Shown: positions 9,044 through 17,187, numbered from the stretch's first letter. The stretch is 35,512 bases of DNA from an uncultured Acidimicrobiales bacterium (GCA_937926025.1 CALANQ010000145.1:1-35512); one strand, 5' to 3'. Numbers and translations are program-made. Notes: generated by a model not told the origin, from the sequence alone.

Positions 9044-10932
9044 CCCGGGGCATCGGGCGGGCGCTCGCCGTCGCCGCCACCATCGCCGTCGCCCTGCTCG
9101 GCCTCGCCGCGGCGCCGGCGGCGGCCCAGACGCCCCCCGCCGACTCGGACGCCCGGGTCACGCTCCTGAGCCAGCCGGTCTCGGTGGCGCCCGACGGGGA
9201 CTTCCCCGTGCTGCTCCAGGTCGACGACGCGCCCACCGCCACCAAGATCGCGGTCGACATCAACGACGCCGCCCGCCCCGACGAGACCATCGGCACCGTG
9301 CCCGACGATGGCGCCGAGGCCACGTTCCCGGTGTTCGAGCTGCCACCCGCCGGCACCGAGGCCCGCACCACCGGGTTCACCATCAAGCTGTACCCCGACG
9401 GCGAGCCCAACCCGGATCCGGCGTGGGGCTGGGAGATCGACGAGCCCGGCGTCTACCCCGTGCGGATCCGGCTCCTCGACGCGGACGGCAACGTCCTCCG
9501 GGTCCTGATGACGTCCATCATCCGGCTGCCCGGGGCCGGCCAGCAGGTCACCCAGACCAAGGCCGCGCTGCTCGTCGGCGTCCACGACAGCCCGCCCACC
9601 GACCCCGACGCCCGGGCCGCCACCGACACCGCCGATCGCCAGCTGCTGGACTCGCTGAACCCGCTGCTCGACCTCCTCATCGACCGACCGGACCTTCCCG
9701 CCACCTTCTCCATCACGCCCGACACCCTCGCCCGCGTCGCCGGGGACGACGACGCCACCACCGACCTGGCCCGCCTGCGCAGCGCGCTGGCGCCCGCGGA
9801 TCGCAGCCTGCTCGACGCCCCCTACGTCGACATCGACGCGGCCGGCCTGGTCGACGCGGGCCTGGCGGACAACCTGAACCTCCAGCGGGACTTCGGCCGC
9901 GGCACGCTCGCCGACCTCCTCCAGGAGCCGGCGGTTGGCACGTGGCAGCTGCGCGACCGCGTCGACGAGGACGCACTGGCCGAGCTGCGCCAGCGGGGCA
10001 TCACGCGCGCCGTGCTCCCGGCCGACGCGCTGGGCGGCGGAGCCGGCGTCCTCTCCCCCGTCGAGCTCCCCTCCGGAGGCGGCACCACCCGGGCCGTCGC
10101 CACCTCGGGCAGCTACACCCTCGGGCTGGACCCGATCGACGACCCCGTGCTGGCCGCCCACCGCCTGCTCGCCCGACTGGCCACCACCGGCCCCGGGCCC
10201 ACCGGCAGCCCCGCGGTGGTGGTGACGGTCGATCCGGCGATCGCGTCGTCCGCCTCGCTGGGCATCGTGGGCGATGCCCTCCTCGTCGGCACGCCGTTCT
10301 TCGCCGCCACCGACGTCCCCGCCGTGCTCGACGCGCCGCCCGCGCCGGCCGGGGCCGTGCTGACCACGCCGGCCGTCCCCGACCTGGGCGCCTACCCCGG
10401 CACCTACCAGCAGGCCCAGAGCTCGCTGGCGAGCTACCAGTCGATGGTGGGCGGCCGCAACGAGGCCATCGCGCCCTACGAGCTCACCCTCGCCGTGAGC
10501 GCGTCGGAGGACCTGGAGCTCGAGCAGCGCACCGCCGACGCCGGATCCGTCACCGCCTCCCTCCAGGTGCCGTTCACGTCCATCGACGTGCCGGCCAAGG
10601 ACAAGGTGACCCTCGGGTCCGACGACGGCAAGTTCCCGCTTCCCATCGAGTCGAGCCTGGACTACCCGGTCCGGGTGGTCATCGAGCTCGAGGCCAACGA
10701 CCGCGTCGAGTTCCCCGAGAACCGCATCGAGGAGACGCTCGAGCCCGGCAGCACGACGGTCACCATCGGGGTGAAGACCGACGACCAGGTGATCCTGGCC
10801 GAGAGCCGCTACACGATCCGGTCCACCGCCGTGTCGGGGGTCGGCATCGTCCTCACCGCCGGGGCCGCCCTGTTCCTGGCCGTCTGGTGGGGTCGCCACT
10901 GGCGGCGCACCCGCGCCGAGCGCGGCGTGTAA
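9040..10932 (+). CDS. DUF6049-type membrane-anchored extracytoplasmic protein
   Basis: The 630-residue product has an N-terminal signal or anchor (VTRGIGRALAVAATIAVAL, then AAAPAAAQ), a large extracytoplasmic part of about 560 residues, and one C-terminal membrane helix (about 598-617) with a short basic tail (GRHWRRTRAERGV). Residues near 480-590 resemble an Ig-like or CARDB-like beta domain. By position and layout it corresponds to the mycobacterial Rv3909 type (DUF6049), usually next to mviN/murJ and thought to relate to the cell envelope; the biochemical function is unknown. Here no murJ follows. The GTG 9040 start overlaps the GNAT stop codon. The larger frame that begins at 8344 is only the GNAT gene read out of frame. 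Confidence 0.8.
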   Translation: MTRGIGRALAVAATIAVALLGLAAAPAAAQTPPADSDARVTLLSQPVSVAPDGDFPVLLQVDDAPTATKIAVDINDAARPDETIGTVPDDGAEATFPVFELPPAGTEARTTGFTIKLYPDGEPNPDPAWGWEIDEPGVYPVRIRLLDADGNVLRVLMTSIIRLPGAGQQVTQTKAALLVGVHDSPPTDPDARAATDTADRQLLDSLNPLLDLLIDRPDLPATFSITPDTLARVAGDDDATTDLARLRSALAPADRSLLDAPYVDIDAAGLVDAGLADNLNLQRDFGRGTLADLLQEPAVGTWQLRDRVDEDALAELRQRGITRAVLPADALGGGAGVLSPVELPSGGGTTRAVATSGSYTLGLDPIDDPVLAAHRLLARLATTGPGPTGSPAVVVTVDPAIASSASLGIVGDALLVGTPFFAATDVPAVLDAPPAPAGAVLTTPAVPDLGAYPGTYQQAQSSLASYQSMVGGRNEAIAPYELTLAVSASEDLELEQRTADAGSVTASLQVPFTSIDVPAKDKVTLGSDDGKFPLPIESSLDYPVRVVIELEANDRVEFPENRIEETLEPGSTTVTIGVKTDDQVILAESRYTIRSTAVSGVGIVLTAGAALFLAVWWGRHWRRTRAERGV

Positions 10933-10998
10933 CCCTGCGTCCACCTTCCCGGTCCAAGCACCGATCGCCCGTCCCCCGAACCGAACCCGGAGCCATCC

Positions 10999-11835
10999 AT
11001 GCCCGTCAAGATCGTCACCGACAGCGCCGCCGACCTCCCTGCGGAGCAGGCTGCTGCCCACGACATCCGGGTGGTGCCGCTGACCATCCGCTTCGGCGAC
11101 GACGAGTACGTCGACGGCGTGGACCTCACCCCCGAGGCCTTCTACGCCAAGATGGCCGAGCTCGACGTGCTGCCGGCCACCGCCGCGCCGTCGCCCGGTG
11201 CGTTCGAAGCCGCCTTCCGCGAGGCCGGCGCGGATGGCGACCCGGTCGTCTGCATCAACCTGTCGTCGGCCCTGTCGGCCACCATGCAGTCCGCGCAGAC
11301 CGCGGCCAAGGCCATCGGCGACGACCTCGACGTCACCGTCCTGGACTCCCGGTCCATCACCGCCGGCCTCGGGATGCAGCTCCTAGCCGCCGCCGAGATC
11401 GCCGAGCAGGGCGGCTCCGTGGCCGACATCACCGCGCTCGTCGAGGACCTGTCGGGCCGCACCCACGTGTTCGGCGCCCTCGACACGCTGGAGAACCTGA
11501 AGAAGGGCGGCCGCATCGGCGGAGCCCAGGCCATGCTCGGCTCCATCCTCTCCATCAAGCCCATCATCGACATCTCCTCCGGCGAGGTCGAGGAGGCGGC
11601 GAAGCAGCGGACCCGCAAGAAGTCCATGACGTGGCTCCGCGACAAGGTCCTGGAGACGCCGGGCGTCGAGCGCGTCGCCGTCTGCCACGGGTGCTCGCCC
11701 GACGTCGAGGAGCTGCGCCAGCTGCTGCTGCCGCACTTCTCCGAGGAGCAGCTGACCACGTGGACCATCGGCCCGGTGATCGGCGCCCACGGCGGTCCGC
11801 GGATGATCGGTCTGGTCTGGCAGGCACCCAAGTAG
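10999..11835 (+). CDS. DegV family fatty-acid-binding protein
   Basis: The 278-residue protein starts with VKIVTDSAADLP and contains the DegV hallmarks TAAPSPGAFEAAF, a Ser-rich INLSSALSATMQSA segment and TLENLKKGGRIGGAQAML. DegV/FakB proteins bind a fatty acid in a two-domain fold; in Firmicutes FakB delivers it to the kinase FakA. No fakA-like (DAK) gene is in this window, so the pathway here is open. ATG 10999 has GGAG 7 nt upstream. It lies alone between the DUF6049 gene and the kinase operon, and its presence at this place is not part of the mycobacterial gene order. Confidence 0.9.
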   Translation: MPVKIVTDSAADLPAEQAAAHDIRVVPLTIRFGDDEYVDGVDLTPEAFYAKMAELDVLPATAAPSPGAFEAAFREAGADGDPVVCINLSSALSATMQSAQTAAKAIGDDLDVTVLDSRSITAGLGMQLLAAAEIAEQGGSVADITALVEDLSGRTHVFGALDTLENLKKGGRIGGAQAMLGSILSIKPIIDISSGEVEEAAKQRTRKKSMTWLRDKVLETPGVERVAVCHGCSPDVEELRQLLLPHFSEEQLTTWTIGPVIGAHGGPRMIGLVWQAPK

Positions 11836-11883
11836 GAGCGCCGCGGCCCCCGACCCGCACCCCAGGGCGAACCGGTCGGGAAG

Positions 11884-11889
11884 TAGCGT
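11884..11889 (+). promoter_or_regulatory. Candidate -10 box (TAGCGT) for the kinase-sigma-anti-sigma operon
   Basis: TAGCGT fits TANNNT and ends 9 nt before GTG 11899. No ribosome binding site is present, so the operon mRNA is probably leaderless. No convincing -35 element is seen. Confidence 0.4.
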
Positions 11890-11898
11890 GACCAGGCC

Positions 11899-13476
11899 GT
11901 GTCCGCGCCCGACTCCCCCTCCTCCGAGCCCGCGCAGGCTCCCACCGCCGGCCTCCTCCTGGTCGGCCGGTACCGGCTGAACCGACCCGTCGCGTCCGGC
12001 GGGATGGCCGAGGTGTGGGAGGCCACCGACGAGACGCTCGCCCGGCGCGTGGCCGTCAAGCTGCTGCACGGGCACCTGGCGCGCGACGACTCGTTCGTCC
12101 GCCGCTTCCGGGCCGAGGCGGTGGCCGCCGCCCGCCTGGCCCACCCGTCGATCGTGTCCGTCTACGACACGTTCTCGTCGGACGGGCTCGAGGCCATCGT
12201 GATGGAGCTGGTCACCGGCACCACGATGCGCGCCGACCTCGATCAGCACGGGGCCATGCGGCTCGACGCCGTGCTGGCCATCGGGACCCAGGTGGCCGAC
12301 GCCCTCGGGGTGGCCCACGCCAGCGGTCTCGTCCACCGCGACGTGAAGCCAGCCAACATCCTCCTGTCGGCGGACGGGCGCGTCCTGGTGGCCGACTTCG
12401 GCATCGCCAAGGCGGCCGAGGGCAACGACCTGACCAGTGCCGGCGCCATGGTCGGCACCGCCAAGTACCTGGCGCCCGAGCAGGTGGAGGGCGGCGCCAT
12501 CGACGGGCGCGCCGACATCTACTCGCTCGGCGTCGTGCTCTACGAGGCCCTCACCGGGGTGGCCCCCTTCGCCGAGGAGACCGACACCGCCACCGCGCTG
12601 GCCCGCCTCCACCGCTACCCCACCGAGCCGCGCCAGCTCCGACCCGACATCCCGGTGGCCACCGAGGCGGTGGTGATGCGGGCCATGTCCCGCGCCCCCG
12701 GAGACCGCTTCCCCACCGCTGCCGCCATGCGGGCCGCGCTGCTCGCGGCCGGCGCCGATCCGGGCCGCGCCCCGGCCGCGGCCGCCTCCGCGGCGTCCCA
12801 CGCCGACCCCAGCCCGCCGCCGGTCGCGGCCCCGCCACCCGGGCCGCCCGTCGCCCCGCACGCCGAAGCTGCGGATCCGGGCGAGGCCGACCCGTCGCCC
12901 ATCGCCACCCTCGAGGGGCCGCCGGCCCGGCGGTCCCGCCGCTGGATGGTCATCGTCGCCGTGGTCCTGCTGGCCGCCATGGCCGGGGCCTTCGCGCTCC
13001 AGGGCGGCGAGCCGGCCACGGACGCGCCCAAGGAGGAGCGCCTCTCCGTCGTGTCGGCCACCTCGTTCGACCCGCAGGGCGACAACGGTTCCGAGCACGA
13101 GGACCAGGTGCTCAACGCGCTGGACCAGAACCCGGACACCGCGTGGCGCAGCGAGACCTACGGTGACCCCGAGGCCATGGCCGGCAAGGACGGCGTCGGC
13201 CTCATCCTCACCCTCGACGGAACCCAGGAGATCGGTCAGGTGGACGTGCGGACCCCCGAAGGCGGATGGAGCGGCCAGGTCTACGTGGCCGACGGCCCCA
13301 TCCCCACCGACCTGGCCGGCTGGGGCGACCCCGTCACCTCGGTCCAGGGCGCCGACGCCGGGCTCACCCGCTTCGCCCTCCAGGAGGCCACCGGGAGCCA
13401 GGTCCTCGTCTGGTTCACCCGGGTCACCGACGCCGGCGACGTCGCCGTCTCCGAGATCACGGTGCGGGCCCCGTGA
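11899..13476 (+). CDS. Membrane Ser/Thr protein kinase with extracytoplasmic discoidin-like domain
   Basis: The 525-residue protein carries a PknB-type kinase domain (about 24-285) with the Gly loop VASGGMAEVW, Lys54 in VAVK, HRDVKPAN (146-153), DFG (166-168) and GTAKYLAPEQ (186-195); all catalytic residues are present, so an active kinase is expected. A Pro/Ala-rich linker (about 290-345) leads to one membrane helix (about 350-370) and an outer domain of about 145 residues with DQNPDTAWRSETY and VGLILTLDGTQEIGQVDVRT, typical of discoidin or galactose-binding-like folds. The same C-terminal domain type follows the pseudokinase in mycobacterial MviN, which occupies this locus there. The stop overlaps the sigma gene (GTGA). 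Probable role: sensing cell-wall material; partner proteins are unknown. Confidence 0.93.
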   Translation: MSAPDSPSSEPAQAPTAGLLLVGRYRLNRPVASGGMAEVWEATDETLARRVAVKLLHGHLARDDSFVRRFRAEAVAAARLAHPSIVSVYDTFSSDGLEAIVMELVTGTTMRADLDQHGAMRLDAVLAIGTQVADALGVAHASGLVHRDVKPANILLSADGRVLVADFGIAKAAEGNDLTSAGAMVGTAKYLAPEQVEGGAIDGRADIYSLGVVLYEALTGVAPFAEETDTATALARLHRYPTEPRQLRPDIPVATEAVVMRAMSRAPGDRFPTAAAMRAALLAAGADPGRAPAAAASAASHADPSPPPVAAPPPGPPVAPHAEAADPGEADPSPIATLEGPPARRSRRWMVIVAVVLLAAMAGAFALQGGEPATDAPKEERLSVVSATSFDPQGDNGSEHEDQVLNALDQNPDTAWRSETYGDPEAMAGKDGVGLILTLDGTQEIGQVDVRTPEGGWSGQVYVADGPIPTDLAGWGDPVTSVQGADAGLTRFALQEATGSQVLVWFTRVTDAGDVAVSEITVRAP

Positions 13477-14051
13477 GCCGCGTGACCGCCCTCGACGACG
13501 AGACCCGCCTGGTCGAGGCGGCCGGGTCGGGCGACCGGGGGGCGACCGAGCGCCTGCTGCGGCTCCACCAGCCGCAGATCCACGCCGTCTGCCGCCGCAT
13601 CACCGGCAACGACGCCGACGCGCTCGATGCCACGCAGGAGGCGCTCATCGCCATCGTCCGGGGGCTCCCCCGCTTCGACGGCCGGGCCCGGTTCTCCACC
13701 TGGGCGTACCGCATCGCCACCAACGCCTGCCTCGACGAGCTGCGACGCCGGAAGCGGCGGCCGCTCGTGGGCCTGCCCGAGCGCGACGGCGCCGCCGTCG
13801 ATCCCATCGACCCGGCCGCACCCGATCCGGCGGTCACCGTGGGCGACCAGGACGAGGTCGATGCGGCCCTCGCCCAGCTTGCGCCGGATTTTCGCGCCGC
13901 GGCGGGACTCCGGGACCTCTGCCAGCTCGACTACGCGGAGATCCCCGCCGGTACGGTGCGCTCGCGCATCGCCCGAGGTCGATCCCAGCTGGCCGACCTC
14001 CTCGGCGGGAACCAACCCGCCCCCGACGAACGTCGCACCTCCACACCATGA
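13473..14051 (+). CDS. SigM-like ECF sigma factor with shortened region 4.2
   Basis: The 192-residue protein has a full region 2 (ALDATQEALIAIVRGLPRFDGR, split here: residues 50-71; then FSTWAYRIATNACLDELRRRKRR, 74-96), a linker, and region 4 from DFRAAAGLRDLCQLDYAEI to PAGTVRSRIARGR (139-170). In relatives about six residues (of the type AEVLGI) stand between YAEI and PAGTV; here they are missing, so the first helix of the -35-binding helix-turn-helix is cut short. The frame stays open on both sides. GTG 13473 overlaps the kinase stop, and ATGA links it to the anti-sigma gene, so the three are coupled. Place next to trxB-trxA matches mycobacterial sigM. Whether it still reads -35 elements is doubtful. 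Confidence 0.88.
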   Translation: MSRVTALDDETRLVEAAGSGDRGATERLLRLHQPQIHAVCRRITGNDADALDATQEALIAIVRGLPRFDGRARFSTWAYRIATNACLDELRRRKRRPLVGLPERDGAAVDPIDPAAPDPAVTVGDQDEVDAALAQLAPDFRAAAGLRDLCQLDYAEIPAGTVRSRIARGRSQLADLLGGNQPAPDERRTSTP

Positions 14052-14953
14052 CCGATCGACCCCTCATCTCCGACGACGACCTGTCGCTCGCCCTCGACGG
14101 CGAGGCCAGCCCCGAGCTGCAGGCGCGCATCGACGCCAGCCCGGAGGCGCAGGCACGGCTCGACGCCCTGCGCGCCGCGGCGGCTCGGGTCGCCACGACC
14201 CCGCCCGCGCTGGCCGATGACCAGGTCGACGCGCTGATCTCCGCCGCGCTCGACGCTCCCGTCGCCCCCGTGGCGCCGCGCACCCGCAGCCAGCGACGAG
14301 CCACGCCGTGGCTCGTCGCCGCGTCGGTCATCGTCTTGATGGCCATCGGCCTGAGCCTGGTGTGGGCCGGCCGCAGCAGCGACGACGACCAGGCCAGCGC
14401 CAAGCTCAACGACCTGGCAGCAGAGTCCGCCGATGCGTCCGGCGGCGGCAGCAACGGCGCCGACTCCTCGTTCACCGAGAGCGGATCCTCGGCCGAAGAC
14501 CAGGCGTCGGCGCCCGTCGCGGGTGGCCATGGCGCGCCCACCACGGTGGCCGGCACGACGTCCAGCACCGCCGACCTCCCGCTGCTGTACCTCGGGTCCT
14601 TCCCCTCCGCCGACGCCTTCCGCAACGCCACCGCTTCCTCGCTGACCGATGCCTGGAGCGCCAGCGGCGGCGAGGTCGCCTACCAGGGCGACAGCAGCGA
14701 CGCCGGTCGCAGCAGCGGTTCCGCCTCCGCGAGCGCGCCGTCGCCCGATGCCGTCGACCGCTGCGGCGAGCAGCTGCAGGTCACCCTCAGCACCAAGTCG
14801 GCACCGATCCAGACCGGGTACGCCAGCGTCGACGGCAAGCAGGTCCTGGTGTACGAGTTCGCCACCGCCTCCGCCCGCGACGGCAAGGACACCACGCTGG
14901 TCGCCGCCGTCGGGCCCGATGCCTGCGACGAGGTCGTGATCTTCGAGCGCTGA
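14048..14953 (+). CDS. Membrane anti-sigma factor
   Basis: The 301-residue protein starts with an acidic, Ala-rich cytoplasmic part of about 85 residues (ISDDDLSLALDGE), has one membrane helix at about 88-108 (WLVAASVIVLMAIGLSLVWA) and an outer part of about 190 residues with a Ser/Gly/Asp-rich low-complexity region followed by a small globular domain. It lacks the zinc-binding His/Cys motif of ZAS anti-sigma factors. Its only two cysteines, Cys239 and Cys293, are both predicted outside the membrane and could form a disulfide. The position right after the sigma gene with an ATGA overlap makes it the likely inhibitor of that sigma factor, as RsmA is for SigM in mycobacteria. Confidence 0.83.
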   Translation: MTDRPLISDDDLSLALDGEASPELQARIDASPEAQARLDALRAAAARVATTPPALADDQVDALISAALDAPVAPVAPRTRSQRRATPWLVAASVIVLMAIGLSLVWAGRSSDDDQASAKLNDLAAESADASGGGSNGADSSFTESGSSAEDQASAPVAGGHGAPTTVAGTTSSTADLPLLYLGSFPSADAFRNATASSLTDAWSASGGEVAYQGDSSDAGRSSGSASASAPSPDAVDRCGEQLQVTLSTKSAPIQTGYASVDGKQVLVYEFATASARDGKDTTLVAAVGPDACDEVVIFER

Positions 14954-14999
14954 CCCCGGCGCCCTCGCCTCGGAAGGGTTGCCCCCAGCCGACCGCGGG

Positions 15000-15005
15000 T
15001 AGGGT
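15000..15005 (+). promoter_or_regulatory. Candidate -10 box (TAGGGT) for a leaderless mRNA
   Basis: TAGGGT ends 8 nt before ATG 15014, and no ribosome binding site lies between. TTGCCC at 14979-14984 could be a -35 box, but the 15-bp spacer is short. Confidence 0.42.
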
Positions 15006-15013
15006 TCCAGCCC

Positions 15014-15364
15014 ATGGCTGCACCCACCTCGTCACCTCGTGGCACGAAGGCACCCGGCGGTGTGATCCCGGCGGAGTGGCCGGCGCAGGCGGCGGACACC
15101 ATCGTCGAGACCATCGGCAAGGTCCGAGACAAGACCACCACGCCGATCCTCCTGGGAGCCCGCGGCCTGGTCTACGGCATCGTCGGGGGTGTGCTCGGGA
15201 GCATCGCCTTCTTCCTGGTGCTCGTCCTCATCGTGCGGATCTGGGCCAACTACGTGCCCGGTCACGTGTGGATCATCTACGCCATCTTCGGGGTGGTGTT
15301 CTCCGCGGTGGGGCTGTTCCTCCTGCGGAAGGCCAACCGGCCCAAGGCGGCAGCCGAAGCCTGA
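15014..15364 (+). CDS. Small two-helix membrane protein of unknown function
   Basis: I do not recognise the family. The 116-residue product has a soluble N-terminal part of about 50 residues with a possible amphipathic helix (WPAQAADTIVETIGKVRDK), two predicted membrane helices (about 54-76 and 81-101) and a basic C-terminus (RKANRPKAAAEA). Similar small membrane proteins, sometimes annotated as holin-like or hypothetical, occur in actinobacterial sigM-trxB neighbourhoods, but this is from general familiarity. It lies 60 bp after the anti-sigma gene and about 100 bp before trxB, with its own probable promoter. Strong GC bias at third positions supports that it is a real gene. Confidence 0.72.
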   Translation: MAAPTSSPRGTKAPGGVIPAEWPAQAADTIVETIGKVRDKTTTPILLGARGLVYGIVGGVLGSIAFFLVLVLIVRIWANYVPGHVWIIYAIFGVVFSAVGLFLLRKANRPKAAAEA

Positions 15365-15466
15365 CCTCGGCCCTCACGGAGCCCGGTCGCCGCCGAGCCG
15401 ACCGGGAAGGTTCCGATGGGTCTCGGCGTTGGACGGTCACGTCCCCGAAACCGCACCGGAGTCCCC

Positions 15467-16432
15467 GTGCCCACTCGCCACAACGTCGTCATCATCGGAT
15501 CGGGCCCCGCCGGGCTGACCGCGGCCATCTACACGGCGCGCGCCAATCTGGAGCCGCTGATCCTCGAGGGCGAGCCGTCCTCCACCTCAGACCAGCCGGG
15601 CGGCCAGCTCATGCTGACCACCGAGGTCGAGAACTTCCCCGGGTTCCCCGAGGGTGTCATGGGCCCCGAGCTCATGGAGAACTTCCGCAACCAGGCGCTG
15701 CGCTTCGGCGCCGAGGCCAAGCAGGAGAAGGTCTCCAAGGTCGACTTCTCCGAGCGGCCATTCAAGCTGTGGGTCGGCGATCCCGACGCAGCAGAGCCCA
15801 CCTACCTGGCTGATTCGGTCATCGTCTCCACCGGGGCGCAGTCGCTCATGCTGGACCTCCCCCGTGAGAAGGAGCTCCTCGGGCACGGCGTCTCCACCTG
15901 CGCCACCTGCGACGGGTTCTTCTTCCGGGAGCACCACATCGCGGTGGTCGGCGGCGGTGACTCGGCCGTCGAAGAGGCCACGTTCCTCACCAAGTTCGCC
16001 GATTCGGTCACCCTGATCCATCGCCGGAACGAGCTTCGTGCCTCCAAGATCATGCAGGAGCGAGCCTTCTCGAACCCGAAGATCAAGATGCTGTGGGACA
16101 GCGAGGTGGCGGAGATCCACGGCGACACCAAGCTCACCGGCATCACCGTGCGCAGCACCACCACCGGCGAGACCGAGGATGTCGACGTCACCGGCCTGTT
16201 CGTGGCCATCGGCCACCGACCCAACACCGACCTGTTCAAGGGCCTCCTCGACATGGAGGACAACGGCTACCTGATCACCGGACCCGGCACCGCCACCAAC
16301 GTCGAGGGCGTGTTCGCCTGCGGCGACGTCCAGGACCACACCTACCGCCAGGCCATCACCGCCGCCGGCTCGGGCTGCATGGCAGCCATCGACGCCGAGC
16401 GGTGGCTCGAGGCCCAGGGCCACCACAGCTGA
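15467..16432 (+). CDS. trxB: Thioredoxin-disulfide reductase (TrxB)
   Basis: The 321-residue flavoprotein reduces thioredoxin with NADPH in the cytoplasm. It shows the FAD-binding GSGPAG (11-16), the redox-active CATC (145-148) in STCATCDG, the NADPH-binding GGGDSA (162-167) and the second FAD motif CGDVQD near the end. Length and order of motifs match bacterial low-molecular-weight TrxB. The frame is open upstream to 15416, but GTG 15467 is chosen because GGAG stands 5 nt before it and the FAD motif then begins at the normal distance. The gene for thioredoxin follows after a 66-bp gap, as in mycobacterial trxB2-trxC. Confidence 0.96.
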   Translation: MPTRHNVVIIGSGPAGLTAAIYTARANLEPLILEGEPSSTSDQPGGQLMLTTEVENFPGFPEGVMGPELMENFRNQALRFGAEAKQEKVSKVDFSERPFKLWVGDPDAAEPTYLADSVIVSTGAQSLMLDLPREKELLGHGVSTCATCDGFFFREHHIAVVGGGDSAVEEATFLTKFADSVTLIHRRNELRASKIMQERAFSNPKIKMLWDSEVAEIHGDTKLTGITVRSTTTGETEDVDVTGLFVAIGHRPNTDLFKGLLDMEDNGYLITGPGTATNVEGVFACGDVQDHTYRQAITAAGSGCMAAIDAERWLEAQGHHS

Positions 16433-16498
16433 TCCCCGCCGGGAATCAGCAGGGCCCGCAACCGGTTGTACTCGAACGAATCACGCAAGGAGATCACC

Positions 16499-16825
16499 AT
16501 GGCCGACGCCATCAGCACCCTCACCCAGTCCAGCTTCCCCGAAGCCATCGCCACCGCCGACAAGCCGGTGCTGGTGGCCTTCTGGGCCGAGTGGTGCGGG
16601 CCGTGCAAGCGCATCGCCCCCATCCTCGACGAGGTCGCCTCGGAGAACGCCGAGAAGCTCAGCGTGGCCAAGGTCAACGTCGACGAGAACCCCGACATCG
16701 CTCGCCAGTTCGACATCATGAGCATCCCGACCCTGATCGTCTTCCAGGACGGTCAGCCGGTGCACCGCTTCCAGGGTGCGTCGGGCAAGGCCGGCCTCCT
16801 CGAGCAGCTGAGCGACTTCCTCTGA
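16499..16825 (+). CDS. trxA: Thioredoxin
   Basis: The 108-residue protein is a standard thioredoxin with the active site WCGPC (32-36; Cys33 and Cys36), the buried Asp region and the cis-Pro in SIPTLIVF. It passes electrons from TrxB to disulfide targets. ATG 16499 has a strong AAGGAG 6 nt upstream, which rules out the longer frame from 16466. It is the last gene of the plus-strand block and is followed by a strong hairpin. The mycobacterial cwlM gene that usually follows is absent here. Confidence 0.97.
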   Translation: MADAISTLTQSSFPEAIATADKPVLVAFWAEWCGPCKRIAPILDEVASENAEKLSVAKVNVDENPDIARQFDIMSIPTLIVFQDGQPVHRFQGASGKAGLLEQLSDFL

Positions 16826-16851
16826 TCTGACCCGCTCCCTTCGAGCGAATC

Positions 16852-16883
16852 CACGAGGCCGGGCCGCAGGGCCCGGCCTCGTG
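16852..16883 (+). terminator. Strong hairpin terminator after trxA
   Basis: Arms 16852-16865 and 16870-16883 pair perfectly over 14 bp around a GCAG loop, starting 27 nt after the trxA stop codon. No T-tract follows. It would end transcription from the trx operon and could also stop parB read-through from the opposite side. Confidence 0.75.
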
Positions 16884-17043
16884 CGCGTCCCGAGCAGGAT
16901 GACGGCCGGCCCGGTGCGCCGATGCGGGTTCCGAGGCCCGCTCCCCTGGTACCGGGCCTACTGACGATCTGTCAATGCAGTCGCGGCCGGTGGAGGGTTG
17001 GGAAGGCGCCGATGGACGAGGTGAACCCCAAGGCGAGGCCGAG

Positions 17044-17077
17044 GGTTTCCCACATGGTTTCCCACACCTGTGGATAA
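17044..17077. other. DnaA-box cluster away from oriC (trxA/parB gap)
   Basis: Within the 362-bp gap 16826-17187, between convergent trxA and parB, stands a perfect DnaA box (TGTGGATAA at 17069-17077, the complement of TTATCCACA). Just before it are two direct copies of GGTTTCCCACA (17044-17054 and 17056-17066) with a 12-bp period; their TTTCCCACA cores match 7 of 9 box positions. The rest of the gap shows only the trxA terminator. The site is about 9 kb from oriC. Role (DnaA titration, parB regulation, or a secondary origin element) is unknown. Confidence 0.5.
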
Positions 17078-17187
17078 ACCGGTGAACGATGGTGAGGGTG
17101 TACGCAACCCCACCGGGGCCGTCGAAGCGGCGACAACCCTCGACCCTTGATCCACCGCCCCCGACTCAGAGGGCGGAGGTCGACGAC

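Noticed and set aside
9423..11891. An 822-residue plus-strand frame over DUF6049 and degV
   Set aside because: Arg/Pro-rich out-of-frame translation of the two real genes.
13900..13990. A frameshift as explanation for the odd sigma region 4
   Set aside because: Conserved residues on both sides of the gap are in the same frame, so an in-frame loss fits and a frameshift does not.
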